Positions 1 to 10,590 of a DNA stretch of 64,000 bases are shown piece after piece. The notes under the pieces are model-generated. The model did no database searches. It saw nothing but the letters and a program-made list of their open reading frames with translations, and was not told the DNA's origin. The translations under genes were made by a program, and so were the position numbers. Location: NCBI RefSeq assembly GCF_019112545.1, contig NW_025064895.1, positions 612,049 to 676,048 on the forward strand, written 5' to 3'. Source of the DNA: Guyanagaster necrorhizus. Its lineage: Eukaryota > Basidiomycota > Agaricomycetes > Agaricales > Physalacriaceae. Position 1 is the stretch's first letter. Every line of letters begins with the position of its first letter.

Positions 1-353
1 ATTTATGAGACCATGCAGAGGGGATATGACTGATTCAAAGCTCTTAGGAAGACCTATGAGGATCTGGGATACCACACATCACAGGTAGACTCTTGCATAA
101 GGATAATTGGCCAATCAGGTGGTGAGCACACTATTATGGACACTTACACTGATGATATGTGGGGAGCTTCATCAAGTACAAGGAAGGCCAGCCAGTGCAA
201 GAAGGAACTAGAGGAGAAGTGGGACCTTATGGACATGGGGGAGAACTGATACTTCCTGGAATGAAGATTGATCAGAACCTCAAGGTTGGCACTATCATGT
301 TTTCACAATGCCTGTACTAGGAGAACATTATTATAGACTTCAGCCTTAACCAC
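1..353 (+). mobile_element. Ty1/copia reverse-transcriptase fragment (degenerate, cut by left window edge)
   Basis: Read forward, this stretch translates with interruptions as the C-terminal half of a copia-type reverse transcriptase. A YTDD box (variant of the YVDD catalytic motif) lies near base 150, followed by a lysine/glutamate-rich helix, a block resembling YFLGMKIDQ that marks the end of the RT domain, and an FSQ motif. In-frame stops occur before YFLGMK and after FSQCLY, so it cannot encode a working enzyme. Similarity ends near base 353 at residues matching the copia FGLEN-type block. The next expected residues, TPxSTPLPVGI, appear only at about 8.09 kb, so this is probably the 5' part of the element continuing there. 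It is transcribable relic DNA at most. Confidence 0.8.
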
Positions 354-2160
354 TTGATGATGTATGCAGAGGGAGAGTTTGTGCTAAGCCTGTTGGGATT
401 TTGCTGGAAAGTTCTAGAAAGGCAATCTGGCACCATGCTGAGAGCTGATGAGTTAGCTTGAGAGAAAGAGAAAGGTGTAGTAAGTTCTAGATATAAGCCT
501 GGAGAGTATAAATACAAGCTCTGTAGGAGCTGTAGAACAAGAGTTCATTCTTTCTGGCCTTACCAGCCTGGAGTTTACCCTGTGCAACACCAAGGATTTC
601 CAATAAAGCCAATACTTGCCATACACTCTTGTTCCATTCAATCCTCTGTTTCAGGAAAGAGGGGGCCCAAGGATGGAAAGGGATCAATCAGATTGGGAGG
701 TGCACTAATTATAAGGTGCTTGACTTGTCATATTTATTTTAATTTCTGAATTAGAATATGCAAACCATCGAAGCCAATGACAGCCAGCACTCATCTTGGA
801 GGAGATTTCCGCCACCTTGTTCACACTCCTATCATGCAATTGGAATTTTTTCCCCTCAGAAACCGGATTATATCTCCGCCTTTGCATCCAGTAAGTTCCA
901 TCCTTGTCATGGCAAGTTCAACTCACAATCTACTATCAGGTCAACTCTCAAGTCATCAAGCCCAAGGAGCGAGCACTACTATCATGACTTGTTCAGATTA
1001 CGACGAGGCTCGAATTGCACTTCGTGCAAGAAAGAGCAGAAGATGGACAATTAACCTATCGACTAGACCTGTAAGCTGGTCAGCCTCTCCAACGGGAGTG
1101 TGTATTTTGATGCCCAACTCTACTTCCACAAGGCCTATAAATGTTTTTGTTATCTACAACAGGAAACGGACAGCAGATATTGCTGTCTCGCATTATGCCG
1201 TTTGACACCTTGTTGCTCAAGAAGTTAGTCTGGAGCATGTTTATGTATCCTGCAGATATTGATACCCAATAGGTCGATGCCGAATTGACCCCTGTGCAAA
1301 CCGATATTGTTGAAACAAGAAAGAAAGGGAAACATGCCAATATGTTTGACAAAACGTCAGTGCTAGCCATTCCTATGCTTTGGAGGGCTGCTAACAGATC
1401 GAATGCAGGTCAAAGGCGCGGACGGATGAACAATCGTCTGAACCGAGTTCTGCTCGTCCCACGAAACGTGCCTGAACGGAGGAGGTTGATATCGCAGACC
1501 GGATATGTTATTTTGTGATCAACATCTTGCGTCGACTTGAATCTACTTCTGCTAGCCACCAACCGACTTCTTTGGGCGACTAATTACCAGCTCCGCTGGT
1601 GCTGTTGGAAGCACCAATAATAAAGTCGTCGAGAAAAAGTACCGTGTAGCGTATAAGTTCATCGAAGGCAATTCTGCCGCTGTTCGCAAACCTCTCAAAG
1701 TTGAAGCATTCTTGTAATAGCGAACTCGCAGTGTTGAGACATTCTGGCGATGTGCGCAAGCGAAGATAGTTCATCTCATAGGATGTAATGTACAACTTAG
1801 ATTTAACTTATGCAGAATCTTATTATAAGGTTAGGAAGGATCATTGGAGTAACATATGGCAAGTGAGTTCAAGTGACTGTGGGATGTCATGATCTCTTTG
1901 CTCCATCAAAGAATCGGAACGCGAACTCGGTTGAGACGTCTTCGATGCAGCTCACACCATCAAAAATCACAGAGAAACACTCGAAAGTAGACGGCATTGC
2001 TGCTAACACAGACGAATAGAGGCATTAGCACATACTCCGCCGCCGCATCATGGGTTTCCTTCTCTCGTCATCAAACCAAACGTACCAATCGCATTTCTAT
2101 GTCTACGTATCTCCCGAGGTCATTTTCGGACGTATGATCTACATAGAGCATCTCGGGGTC
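354..2160. other. No recognisable gene; short ORFs only
   Basis: Only open frames under about 140 codons occur on either strand (for example 777-1205 forward, 1080-1370 and 1580-1795 reverse). None shows a domain, a signal peptide or a convincing exon chain. The base composition is similar to the flanking decayed genes. It may be the far end of whatever separates the two copia pieces, or old intergenic DNA. Confidence 0.5.
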
Positions 2161-2164
2161 TCTT

Positions 2165-3485
2165 CTATGATACGAAATCTGTGACTAGCTTTTTCAATTC
2201 CATCGGCCTGGGTAAGGAATGATGAGCTTTTGTCAAAAGACAAGGCGTACAACTCACCGCTCAGCATGAACTAGAGGAATATTTGCACTTTCATTAGTCA
2301 TGTAAGATTATGGAGAGGGGTCACATAACGCATCCCAATGTCCAGTGTCCAACACCTCGAGCGCCACGTTGGGGAAGAACGATTTGACGATCAGAATATT
2401 ATGCCGATTAATTTAGCTTGTCATATGTCAGATTTATACCAGGGCAGCCAGTCATACGTCTAGACTTACGGGCTCTTCTCGCCTCTGATAAACAGAGCCT
2501 TACCATCCCGCTGTCGTTCCCCACCTTCATAAGGGAACGACCCAATGTCTTGAATCGAACTTCCAAGGATGCTTATCGGGATCCGGAAATGTGCATGCCC
2601 GTGTGACGTGTGCGGAGACTACAAGATTCGCGAGTAGGAACATTATGATGCTCGGGTCCTATGCATATATCAAAAGGAAAGGCGATAGCGAAGTGTTGAA
2701 AAGACAAACTTTTTCTGTTTCATGCAAAATATCGACGGCTTCCTTTCGTGTCTTCACTTTCATGGCCTCAATCTTCTTCATGGACTTAACGTATGATTTA
2801 AATTCGTTGGAGACTTCCTCTAGCGGGCGTTATGTCCACGGAAATGAGGTGAGAAAGCGTCGACATTCCAAGGTTGGGAGCCAGTGCTACAGCAGCAGCG
2901 ACTTTACCTCCCCTACTAGACATCAGAAATTGCCTCCAAGGTGGTGTCAAGGAGTACATGGAATGTCCGAGCAAGGATACATTTGTTAGGTGATGCTTCG
3001 AGATGAAGTGGAGGACGTCCGAGGCCATGGCGGAGTAGGTAGTAGGCAAAGCATGAGGCGACGTTCCATGATTCCGAAGGCCCTGACATCTTTTATGATT
3101 TTGTAAAACTATAGGAGGGAAATAAACAGACCAAGGCATACACGGGTCGATTCAGGTCACGCAAGAAGGCTTTGGTGAGAGATGTCCAGTTCCGTTTAGA
3201 ACCGCTGTCCAGGTATCAGATGCTACTCATCACAATATATAGCAAATCGCATACAGTAACCCATGAAGAATAACGAGCGCTCGATCAGTCTTATTTCCAT
3301 CTGGTGGTATAAGCTCGGTATAGTGAAGCTCGACTGGTGAAGTAGTCACAGCTGTGTGGTGCCGCTGAGATCCTGCTTCAGAAAAGATAAATAGCTGGCC
3401 AAAATAAGGGCCAAAAAAACGCACCTGTTAGTCGCCGCAGGGACCTTTGGAAAGTGGAGGTGTTGAAGAACGAAGACCTCAGCAT
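2165..3485 (-). pseudogene. ABHD11/Imo32-like mitochondrial alpha/beta hydrolase, decayed
   Basis: Reverse-strand exons rebuild most of an ABHD11/Imo32-type serine hydrolase. Exon 1 starts MLRSSFFNTSTFQRSLRRL, a typical mitochondrial presequence, then VELHYTELIPPDGNKTDRA and, across a short intron, HGLLGSKRNW with the oxyanion-hole HG. Later exons give LRNHGTSPHALP and the nucleophile elbow GHSMGGKVA (Ser in GHSMG), then SVDITPARG and the C-terminal block GHW..VHAERP. Early introns splice cleanly. The 3' half is damaged: a frame change after SVDITPARG (about 2.81 kb), another near the FRIPISIL block (about 2.59 kb), and a lost GT donor after GHW (GGGATGCG where GGGTATGCG is expected). Alternative: sequencing error, but several separate lesions argue for a real pseudogene. 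Confidence 0.75.
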
Positions 3486-3768
3486 GGACGTTTTAGGCCA
3501 AGCTACTTGACAATGACGGGGGTTCCGTGTCAGGCCATCGGACCTTGCGTTCACCGAATGTGAATTATTTATGATTTCGCTCATTCAAAACGCGCAAAAG
3601 GGCTGTTAAAAGGACTGAGATTTGACTGAGAGCACACAGAAAAATGGCAGCCTTGTGACGGTTGAATTTTAGGAAATACAATTAGCAACTACTACGAAGA
3701 AATACTTGAGTTTTCTTCCTGGATCCATTTGCCAAGTCCATTCAACTTGACAAGACTTCAGACTTTAT

Positions 3769-4086
3769 TTAACTGGGGATGCAGACCAAGTTGCCACACG
3801 CGTTGGTCTCACAGGCTAACAAAAATAATCAAGAACGTGAGTACGACATATGGATGCAAGAGACGACCGCTTACTGCCTTGAGATTCAGCAAACGCGCAT
3901 GAATGTCCCACACCGTAGTTATTAGAACCATTGCACGCGTCAACTAGGACGATAAAGATAAGTATAAATTTTGGATACGTGGATAGAAATCCTACCAGCG
4001 TTGTCTGCAATGGCATCGGCTTGTCCCGCGGATAGGAACATGGCCGTCAAGGCGATCATGGCAATGGAGGTGAATTTGAACATCAT
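3769..4086 (-). CDS. Small secreted cysteine-rich protein, paralogue A
   Basis: Three exons (4086-3996, 3943-3875, 3815-3769) splice at GT-AG sites of 52 and 59 nt to give 68 residues. The N-terminus (MMFKFTSIAMIALTAMFLSA, cleavage probably near GQADA) is a signal peptide. The mature part of about 40 residues holds five cysteines spaced C-x11-C-x8-C-x4-C-x4-C, starting VDACNGSNNYGVGHSC and ending ACGNLVCIPS. It is clearly homologous to the divergent gene at 5367-5679, with both introns at identical positions and phases. A TATA-like box lies about 100 bp upstream. Small secreted proteins of this size are common in basidiomycetes (effectors, surface or antimicrobial peptides), but no named family was recognised. 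The odd cysteine number could allow dimerisation. Function unknown; the gene model is well supported by the paralogue. Confidence 0.8.
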
Positions 4087-4183
4087 TTTCGAAAGATGAT
4101 GGATAAGATTGTAGTGGTTGACTGTGAGCAGTAATATCTGTGTGGAAGAGGTTGTTGGTTTGAGAAAGATGCTTGGACGAGGC

Positions 4184-4189
4184 TTTATA
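4184..4189 (-). promoter_or_regulatory. TATA-like box of secreted-protein gene A
   Basis: The reverse strand reads GCCTATAAAGCC about 100 bp upstream of the start at 4086. The paralogue carries GCCTATAAAAGCC at the same relative distance, so the element is conserved between the two promoters. Confidence 0.55.
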
Positions 4190-5266
4190 GGCGACGAATG
4201 CCTTTTCCAGAACTATCCTTGTAAATTGTTCTTGAGTTTCAACAGGTGGAGCTCTCGAACCGAAGGAATCTTCAAGGGAAGGTTTCAAGGGGAACTGTAG
4301 TCAACGGGACGTAACGTAACCAAACGGACATAGCCTGTACGGACTGAGATGAGGTGACTCAATGTCGCATTCTGAACCCCAAGGAGCCACAATAATTCAG
4401 ACAACGCGCTCTGCCAGCCTGAGCTATCGTCTCGTCTATATGAAGCACGTAACAGATATTGTCATATCAATGATGTTCGTGAAACCAGCACTCCAAGGCT
4501 TCACTACATTGAAACGGTCAGCTATTATCTCTAGTACAAATTAGCAATGGAAACTTCACCTACATGAAGTGACAATCGGATGCTTATCCGTAAAATCGCA
4601 AGTGTAGAAGAATACGACAAACTGTGGAGCGACGACACCCGATATTGCTCAAGTTATCATCTGAATGAGAAAAACTATTGCTCAGAACATGTACCAGCTT
4701 CTCGTTATGGCAACTCTTCTCGTAATTTCGTATAGAAATAGATACTTCGAAACGACACGGCAGGGGCCTGGGAATTCTACCGCCGCAGCAGTTAACGGAT
4801 CAGACTGTAATATGTCGTGATTCGAAGGGCTGATGGAAACGCAAGAAAATGAACCTCACTTACCCGGGTTTAAGTGCTTGAAATCTATTCAAGCAGAGCC
4901 ATAAGCTGCAGCAACCTTACAGAAGTCAACGACAATTGTTCCATAATTCCTGAAACAATATGTCAAAAGCTGGTTTTAGTCTCAAAACTCCATGATGCAC
5001 CGAAAGATTTGGTCCATTTGGAAGTCAAAAAACGGACTGTGCGTATATTCTGATGGTTTCAACTTCGAATCCACTTGGACAGCCTGTGCGTCCAGCGCTG
5101 CGTCACCAAATTATAACGTTGAAACTAGTTACTTACGACTTGATGCCCGACGGATCAGAGAACTCAGAAAGTATTTTCCGACGCATTTGCTACCCTTGAA
5201 ACAGCATGCAAGGGCTCCATCCATTTACGCTTAAGGACTTGGAAAAAACGGACTGCATTTCTCGCC

Positions 5267-5274
5267 TATAAAAG
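5267..5274 (+). promoter_or_regulatory. TATA box of secreted-protein gene B
   Basis: TATAAAAG lies 100 bp upstream of the start codon at 5367, inside CTCGCCTATAAAAGCC, and is followed by a C- and A-rich leader with repeated CATCCAA/CATCTAA-like motifs typical of strong fungal promoters. Confidence 0.6.
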
Positions 5275-5366
5275 CCAGTCAGTTCCGGTTATTCCACCCA
5301 ACAACCACACCCGCACAGTTATAACCACCACGCACATACCATCCAAATCATCCAAGTCATCTAAAA

Positions 5367-5679
5367 ATGATCTTCCAAATCAAGTTGACCGTAATGGCAT
5401 TGGCCACCATGTTCCTTTTCGCAGGACAGGCAAACGCTATTGCAGCTAACGATGGTAGGCATGACACCTTCATGACGATCAGAGTCTTCGCTTACCGTGA
5501 TGTTTTCATAGTCGACGCGTGCAACGGTTCAAACCATTACTCTGTCGGTCACTCCTGCGCCTTTCAGGAGTCTCAAGGCAGTAAGTGGAAATTTTGAACA
5601 TGTACATTCTGAGCCTCACTATGATTTCTTAGTCTGCCAAACCAACAGTTGCGGCGTGCTTATCTGTGTCCCTAACTGA
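5367..5679 (+). CDS. Small secreted cysteine-rich protein, paralogue B
   Basis: Exons 5367-5454, 5512-5580 and 5633-5679 join through 57- and 52-nt GT-AG introns into a 67-residue protein. Residues 1 to about 25 (MIFQIKLTVMALATMFLFAG, then QANA) form a signal peptide. The mature peptide carries five cysteines with the same C-x11-C-x8-C-x4-C-x4-C pattern as the divergent gene at 3769-4086 and shares the blocks VDACNGSN, VGHSCAF and ESQG. Intron phases are identical. The start is the first ATG after a TATA box and a roughly 90-nt leader. Likely exported to the cell wall or environment; effector, structural or defensive roles are all possible and cannot be told apart from sequence. Neighbouring genes on both sides are decayed, yet this frame is clean, which suggests selection or recent duplication. 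Confidence 0.8.
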
Positions 5680-5898
5680 GGTGAACTACGATGAGCTGAA
5701 TACTTCATGGGGGAGGGAAATAGCGGATACATCAGTTTGTAGATTTCGTGCAAATTGGATGTGATTTTCAGAGCGGAATGAACGTTGTAACTTATCCTGG
5801 AAGTAAAAAGGTAAACTGTTCCACAAGCCGCAATTGACTTTGAGCTCGAGAACTCGTCGTGCTTCTGTAAGTTCATCAAAAGTCAACTATGACCAGGA

Positions 5899-7505
5899 TT
5901 ACCCATGTCCGATCCTTTTTGTTCCCAGCAGAATAGTATCGTAGAGATTCATGTCAGCCTCGGAACCATCACCAAGGGTCTCTCTTGCATGGAGAATGAA
6001 AGGAATATCGACACTTGCGTCCTTCTGCATATGACGAAAATTTAAGAGCTTCTCCGTGTAATGTGACAGCGGGTATAAGACATTTTCATTCCCTACAAGG
6101 TTGAAGCCTTACAGTGCGAGTCAGAATGAGGCACTAGATAAAAAATGATACTGTATATACCTACAATCAAGTGGGGGAACTCTTTTTTCAGAGCAATACA
6201 ATCCTCAAAATACCAGTCCAGCTCGTCTGGATAAAGGAATCAAATGGTAGGTAGATGATCTGCATTGCAAGTTCCAGATTCTTAAGCTCATCCTAATGAA
6301 AAAGAAAGAAACCTTTGCTCCAACGAACTCGTCTTCTCTTCCTCGAGCTTTCAAGTCAACGATGGTCTCCTCCAAGATCGACTCGAAGATCATGAGAAGC
6401 TCTCTGTGTGTGACATTCTCACACCATCAGCATTCACCATGGTCCTGTGTACGGAAATCTGGTCAACAATATACAATGCTCTCTATGGGTACGTACTTGA
6501 TCCAAAAATTCACTCTCGGCTCGACATACAAAATCCCGTCTTCTATAGAGCTTCAGGTGAACTAGTGAATGTGCTTGGCAGAAATTGGCGTGTACTGTAT
6601 AAGACCCTAAAGCAAGTTAAAATCGAAACGTTGAAGATGAGGAGGAAACAGAGAACCCTACGTCGGCGACTCGAAATGTGCTCACAAATTTTTGCCAGAT
6701 CTAAAGAACAAAATGAGGAACGGAAAACTTGGCTCCAATCACTTTGATGACGACCTTGGTAACGGTGTTGTATGTTCCATACGCCTCTGCGGGATTGATC
6801 GTCAAGCAGCCAAGAACCCATTGATTGAATCCATCTGGACCTCCTGACTCTGAGTCGAATTGCTCTCCGGCCTGGGTAAGAGAAAGCCAGGAGTCCGGGA
6901 TGTAGGACGGTGAGGTAAGGGATAATGCTTCGTTGTTGTGAAGCTCTGCAGGAAGTGCCTTGAACTTTGGGAGCACGGTGTTCAAAGTTTGAGCATTGAT
7001 AGCTTTTGGAACCTGAACATGCATTGACGGTTCTTGCAGTCCAAGGTCATACAGGAATGATGCATTCACCGTCGCGTCTAGATGGGCATGGAGAAGCGCG
7101 CCCTTGGGCATCTTGACTGACTGTAAGAACTAGGATGATCGTAGACAACATATTACACGCCCTACTTTGCATAGAATCTTGTATATTTCGGTTTGGACAA
7201 TGATACTCCTGCCTGTATATGGACTCGGATAGGTGGAATCCCGGGACAAAGAACCGGAGACCAAGTGTCAGCTCACCAGTCAAGAATTCCATGCCAGGGA
7301 ATGGATGAGGTATAGAGGGATAATCTACACTCCATACCGACTCGGCCTCAGCTGCACGAATGCTGCGAATCAAGTGGTCTGCCTGTATTTCGAGAGTGGA
7401 TAGGTTATCTTGATCCAAAACATCCAGTCGAAGAGATCTATCCCTGGATATCAATTCCTTGCGCTTGGCTTGGTATTCGGCGAGCTCAGTGATTGAAGAC
7501 GACAT
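5899..7505 (-). pseudogene. ADGF/CECR1-like adenosine deaminase, decayed
   Basis: The first exons read cleanly: MSSSITELAEYQAKRKELIS, then MEFLTG, RSIIVQTEIYKILCK and the zinc-site block MPKGALLHAHLDATV (HAHLD), followed by GPDGFNQWVLGCLTINPAEA and NTVTK. Downstream the gene is broken. The block equivalent to GLIQYTPI...SSIEDGILYVEPRVNF carries two in-frame stops, and a frameshift lies just before ELLMIFESILEETIVDLKA (about 6.40 kb). The HAGET active-site motif reads HARET, and the frame stops straight after RIGHG at 5899, so the C-terminal third with the SDDP zinc motif is missing. Intact members are secreted or vacuolar enzymes converting adenosine to inosine. Introns are retained, so this is a dead gene in place, not a retrocopy. 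Confidence 0.8.
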
Positions 7506-8089
7506 CGTGGCAGTGTGTAAACACACGAGGCGAGCTCGTGCCGGTCAGTCGCGACAGCAGTTATCGATCTTGACCATCTAGGTGACCACCACGACAACAG
7601 CAATAGCGAAGACACTTGGTTGCAATTACCAGGTGCTATCACCACCTTCTGCCATTGTAGTACTGCCACTCCACAAGATGTTCAAGGAACACTTTCGGAT
7701 TTCTGTCCTACAGTCTGCCACGAGTCGGACCTAACTTTCAATCCCACTCGACATGTGTGACATTGAAATTTAACAGGAAATTCGAGTCCATCTTCCGCCA
7801 GACATATTAGAAATTGTCTGCTAGAGATTATCTCTTCCAATCATTTTCTTGCAGTTTTTTGTATCTTCTTGCTAGCCTGTAGACAGGGATTCTTACAAGG
7901 ATGATAGAGTGTTCAATTGGCTTCTCGAAGTCATTGTTTGTCTTCTTCCATTGTTCATGAGTTAATTTCCCACTGCTTGGAATCCTCCCAATACCTCCAA
8001 GTTTTATCTAAAGCATTGTTCATGGAGATTCTTCATAAAGATCAATATATATCCCTCATGTGTGAATGAAACAATTGTCATGCTTAGCA
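7506..8089. other. No recognisable gene
   Basis: Upstream flank of the deaminase relic. Only one short reverse ORF (7451-7669) overlaps it and no domain is visible. It runs to the point where copia similarity resumes. Confidence 0.5.
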
Positions 8090-8827
8090 TATAACACCAT
8101 GATCTACACCCTTACCAGTTGGTATCACACTTGATACCTTGCAGTCACCAACCACCCAGGCAGAGAAAGATGAGATGGAATGGCTCTCTTACTGATGGCT
8201 GCTGGGGCATGTCATGTAGGGACAGCTTGCAACCCACCCAGACCTGTGCTTCCCTGTCAATCTGCTCACCTGTTTTCAGTCTAACTCTGGCCTGGCTCAC
8301 CAGAAGGCTCTGTTGCATGTCCTCAGGTACATGAAGGGAACTATGACATTGTCTTCTCACATGACCAGGCCTTAACTCCTGTTGGGTTTGTAGATGCAAA
8401 CTAGAGGTTGCTGTGATACCACCCAGTTGGCCTCAGGATACATTTTCACAAAGGCTGGGGGATCTGTTTGCTGGAGCTCCAAGTGCCAGGCTACTGTTGC
8501 TCACCCATGCTGCATAACAGATGATGTAGATCATGTCATGGATGGATGAGATGCAGCTTCTCCAGCCACAACTGAGCATCTTATATGGTGATAACCAGGG
8601 AGCCATTGCACTAATAATGAACACTATGTCTCACCACAAGGTCAAATATATCTGCATTCACAAACATTTTATTTGAGAGCTTGTCAAAGGTGGAAAGCTA
8701 CAGGTCAACTTCATTTGTGGAAACACCAACTCTGTGGATATGTTCAAGCCCTTATCTTGTGACACTCACCATAGCTATCTTGAAATACTGAACATCCTCT
8801 CAATGGATTGATACAGATATGGGAGAG
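8090..8827 (+). mobile_element. Ty1/copia RNase H region (degenerate)
   Basis: Reading forward with interruptions gives the copia linker TPxSTPLPVGITLDTLQSP (the residue after TP is a stop, TGA for the expected CGA), then GQLATHPDLCFPVNLL, HQKALLHVLRYMKGTM, ASGYIFTKAGGSVCWSS and the RNase H core LYGDNQGAIALIMNT with HHKVKYICIHKHFI. Several stops and frame changes show it is dead. It begins where the fragment at 1-353 ends at the protein level. A purine-rich stretch (ATATGGGAGAG) precedes the LTR at 8828. Confidence 0.85.
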
Positions 8828-9084
8828 TGTTGGAGAATATCCATATGTATACTCATATTATTACCCTTTTGATTGTCACTCTTTTGATTATCATCTATTC
8901 TTACTTACTATATATACATGCTCTCTGTCATTATCTGATCACCTATATAGCCTGACTGTAAATACTCATATACCTTAGTCATTTCACCCATTCTGTGCCT
9001 AACTGAGATATGTATACTGTTATCATGCTCTTTACTATATCACTCACACTCTTTTATAGACCATTACTTATATTCTTCTGCTAT
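8828..9084 (+). repeat. Copia LTR copy 1 (3' LTR)
   Basis: Starts TGTTGGAGAATATCC after the polypurine tract and ends with TATTCTTCTGCTATTA. It is homologous over most of its length to the LTR at 9340-9562 and to a fragment at 37740-37915. The terminal CA is lost because the sequence runs directly into a second RNase H copy. Confidence 0.75.
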
Positions 9085-9339
9085 TAATTTTGTATGGAGA
9101 TAATCAGGGGCTAGTTACACTGATGTCTAATACTCAATCTCATCAGAAGGTTAAACACATCCACATATGTGAACACTTTATTTGGGAGCTCATCAAGAGT
9201 GAAGAGTTATATGTCAAGTTTATTCATGGAAATACCAACCCCACTGACATGTTCACTAAACCTCTGCCTCATAACACCCACCATGGCTGCCTTAAGACAT
9301 TGAGCATTGTCCCTGTGGGGTAATACAGATATGGGGGAG
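9085..9339 (+). mobile_element. Second copia RNase H 3' end
   Basis: A clean frame encodes LYGDNQGLVTLMSNTQSHQK, HIHICEHFIWELIKSEEL and GNTNPTDMFTKPLPHNTHHG, the end of a copia RNase H domain, with a stop at 9323. It is better preserved than the copy at 8578-8820. A polypurine tract (GATATGGGGGAG) directly precedes the LTR at 9340. The 5' boundary starts abruptly in the YGDNQG motif, so this is a truncated copy placed head to tail after the first. Confidence 0.85.
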
Positions 9340-9562
9340 TGTTGGGGATATCTGTATGTATATCTGTATATTTACCCTTTTGATCCTCTACTCTTTTAAT
9401 TGTCACTTGTTTTTTTGATCATCACTTATTTCTACTTACTAATATATACACACTGCCTGTCATTAGCCATCTATATAGCCTGGCTGTAGATACCTGTACC
9501 TCAGTTGTTTCACCTATGCTATGCCCAACTGAGATCATTACTTATATTCTTCTGTTATTACA
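9340..9562 (+). repeat. Copia LTR copy 2 (3' LTR)
   Basis: 223 bp from TGTTGGGGATATC to CTGTTATTACA, with the TG...CA ends expected of an LTR and a polypurine tract immediately before it. Similar to copy 1 but lacking a short block near its end. Confidence 0.8.
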
Positions 9563-10590
9563 TCCAAGTCATTGACTATGTTGCAAAAATTAGCTTCACC
9601 CTGTTCTATCTGATCAAACAAGCTTTGGGACCAGAGCTGGAACATCTACTGAATTCAAGGCCAAACAGTTCTTTCACACTATGGTGGAGGTGATCAATGT
9701 TATGGATGATGTTGCCCAGGAGGCATTGGTTCAATGGTGAAATGAGTATGTTTTTTTTAGCTATCTTTGCTTGCCTATCCAGGTTTGATAGATCCAAAAC
9801 AGAAAGATATTTGCTGATGTCAATGATGATAGTCAAACAACAGTGCAATCACAGTCTGTCACAGCAAAGATGAAGGCCCATCCTCTCACAATTCAAAACA
9901 GAACACACACTATACTCCCACCAGTAAATGAAAATGTAGTGATAGATGAAAATGTAGCTTAGAGTGTCATTAATTTGGTAGTGATATACAGTGAGCTCAT
10001 AATCAAACAGTAGACTCATTATATTTTGAATGTCTGCTTTTCACAAAATAATCTTTGGATAACAATTGCCTACCTCTTGCAAACCAAAGACAAAGTGAAT
10101 GCAATCACCATGATATTGGGAAATGTACATGTATATTGGTCTTGCATACAATTACATTACATGTAGTTGAAACACAATGATTTCAATGATTGTAAGATGA
10201 TTATGAAGAGCCGGTTAGCAATGTAAGTGCTTACCATCAATTACTTAGATTGCAAGCATTTGCAGTCTGACAGGGAATTCTGCGATATGGCTGAACACTC
10301 CCATAAGGATTTATTTTGCCCAAAAACAATTACTTCTTAAATCCACATAAGCCGAGATGTAAGAGTCAAATTTGCGACTAGGGCAGCGTGATTTTCTTAG
10401 GTTACAGCTTCTCCTGTATACAGGACATTGAGATATTTCGTTCCTAATGAAGATTTCTCTCGTATCTTCATCTGGAAGTCAAAGCCTAACAGCGTATGAC
10501 ACGAAAGGAAAACCATACTATCTATTGTTCAACTTGGATGTACGTACGAAGGGCAATTCGTGTATACCAAGTAGCCAGCAAACCCAGATA
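9563..10590. other. AT-rich stretch without a recognisable gene
   Basis: Broken short frames only. One forward stretch around 9600-9750 reads AKQFFHTMVEVINVMDDVAQ before a stop, which looks like an old coding remnant, possibly of another mobile element. The rest is AT-rich and contains the 3' flank of the RING gene. Confidence 0.4.

Larger units (their letters stand above)
4087..5366. promoter_or_regulatory. Shared divergent intergenic region between the two secreted-protein genes
   Basis: About 1.28 kb separates the two divergent starts. Only short forward ORFs occur (4362-4544, 4992-5234), without recognisable domains. TATA-like boxes sit at each end. The middle shows no other feature I can name. 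Confidence 0.4.
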
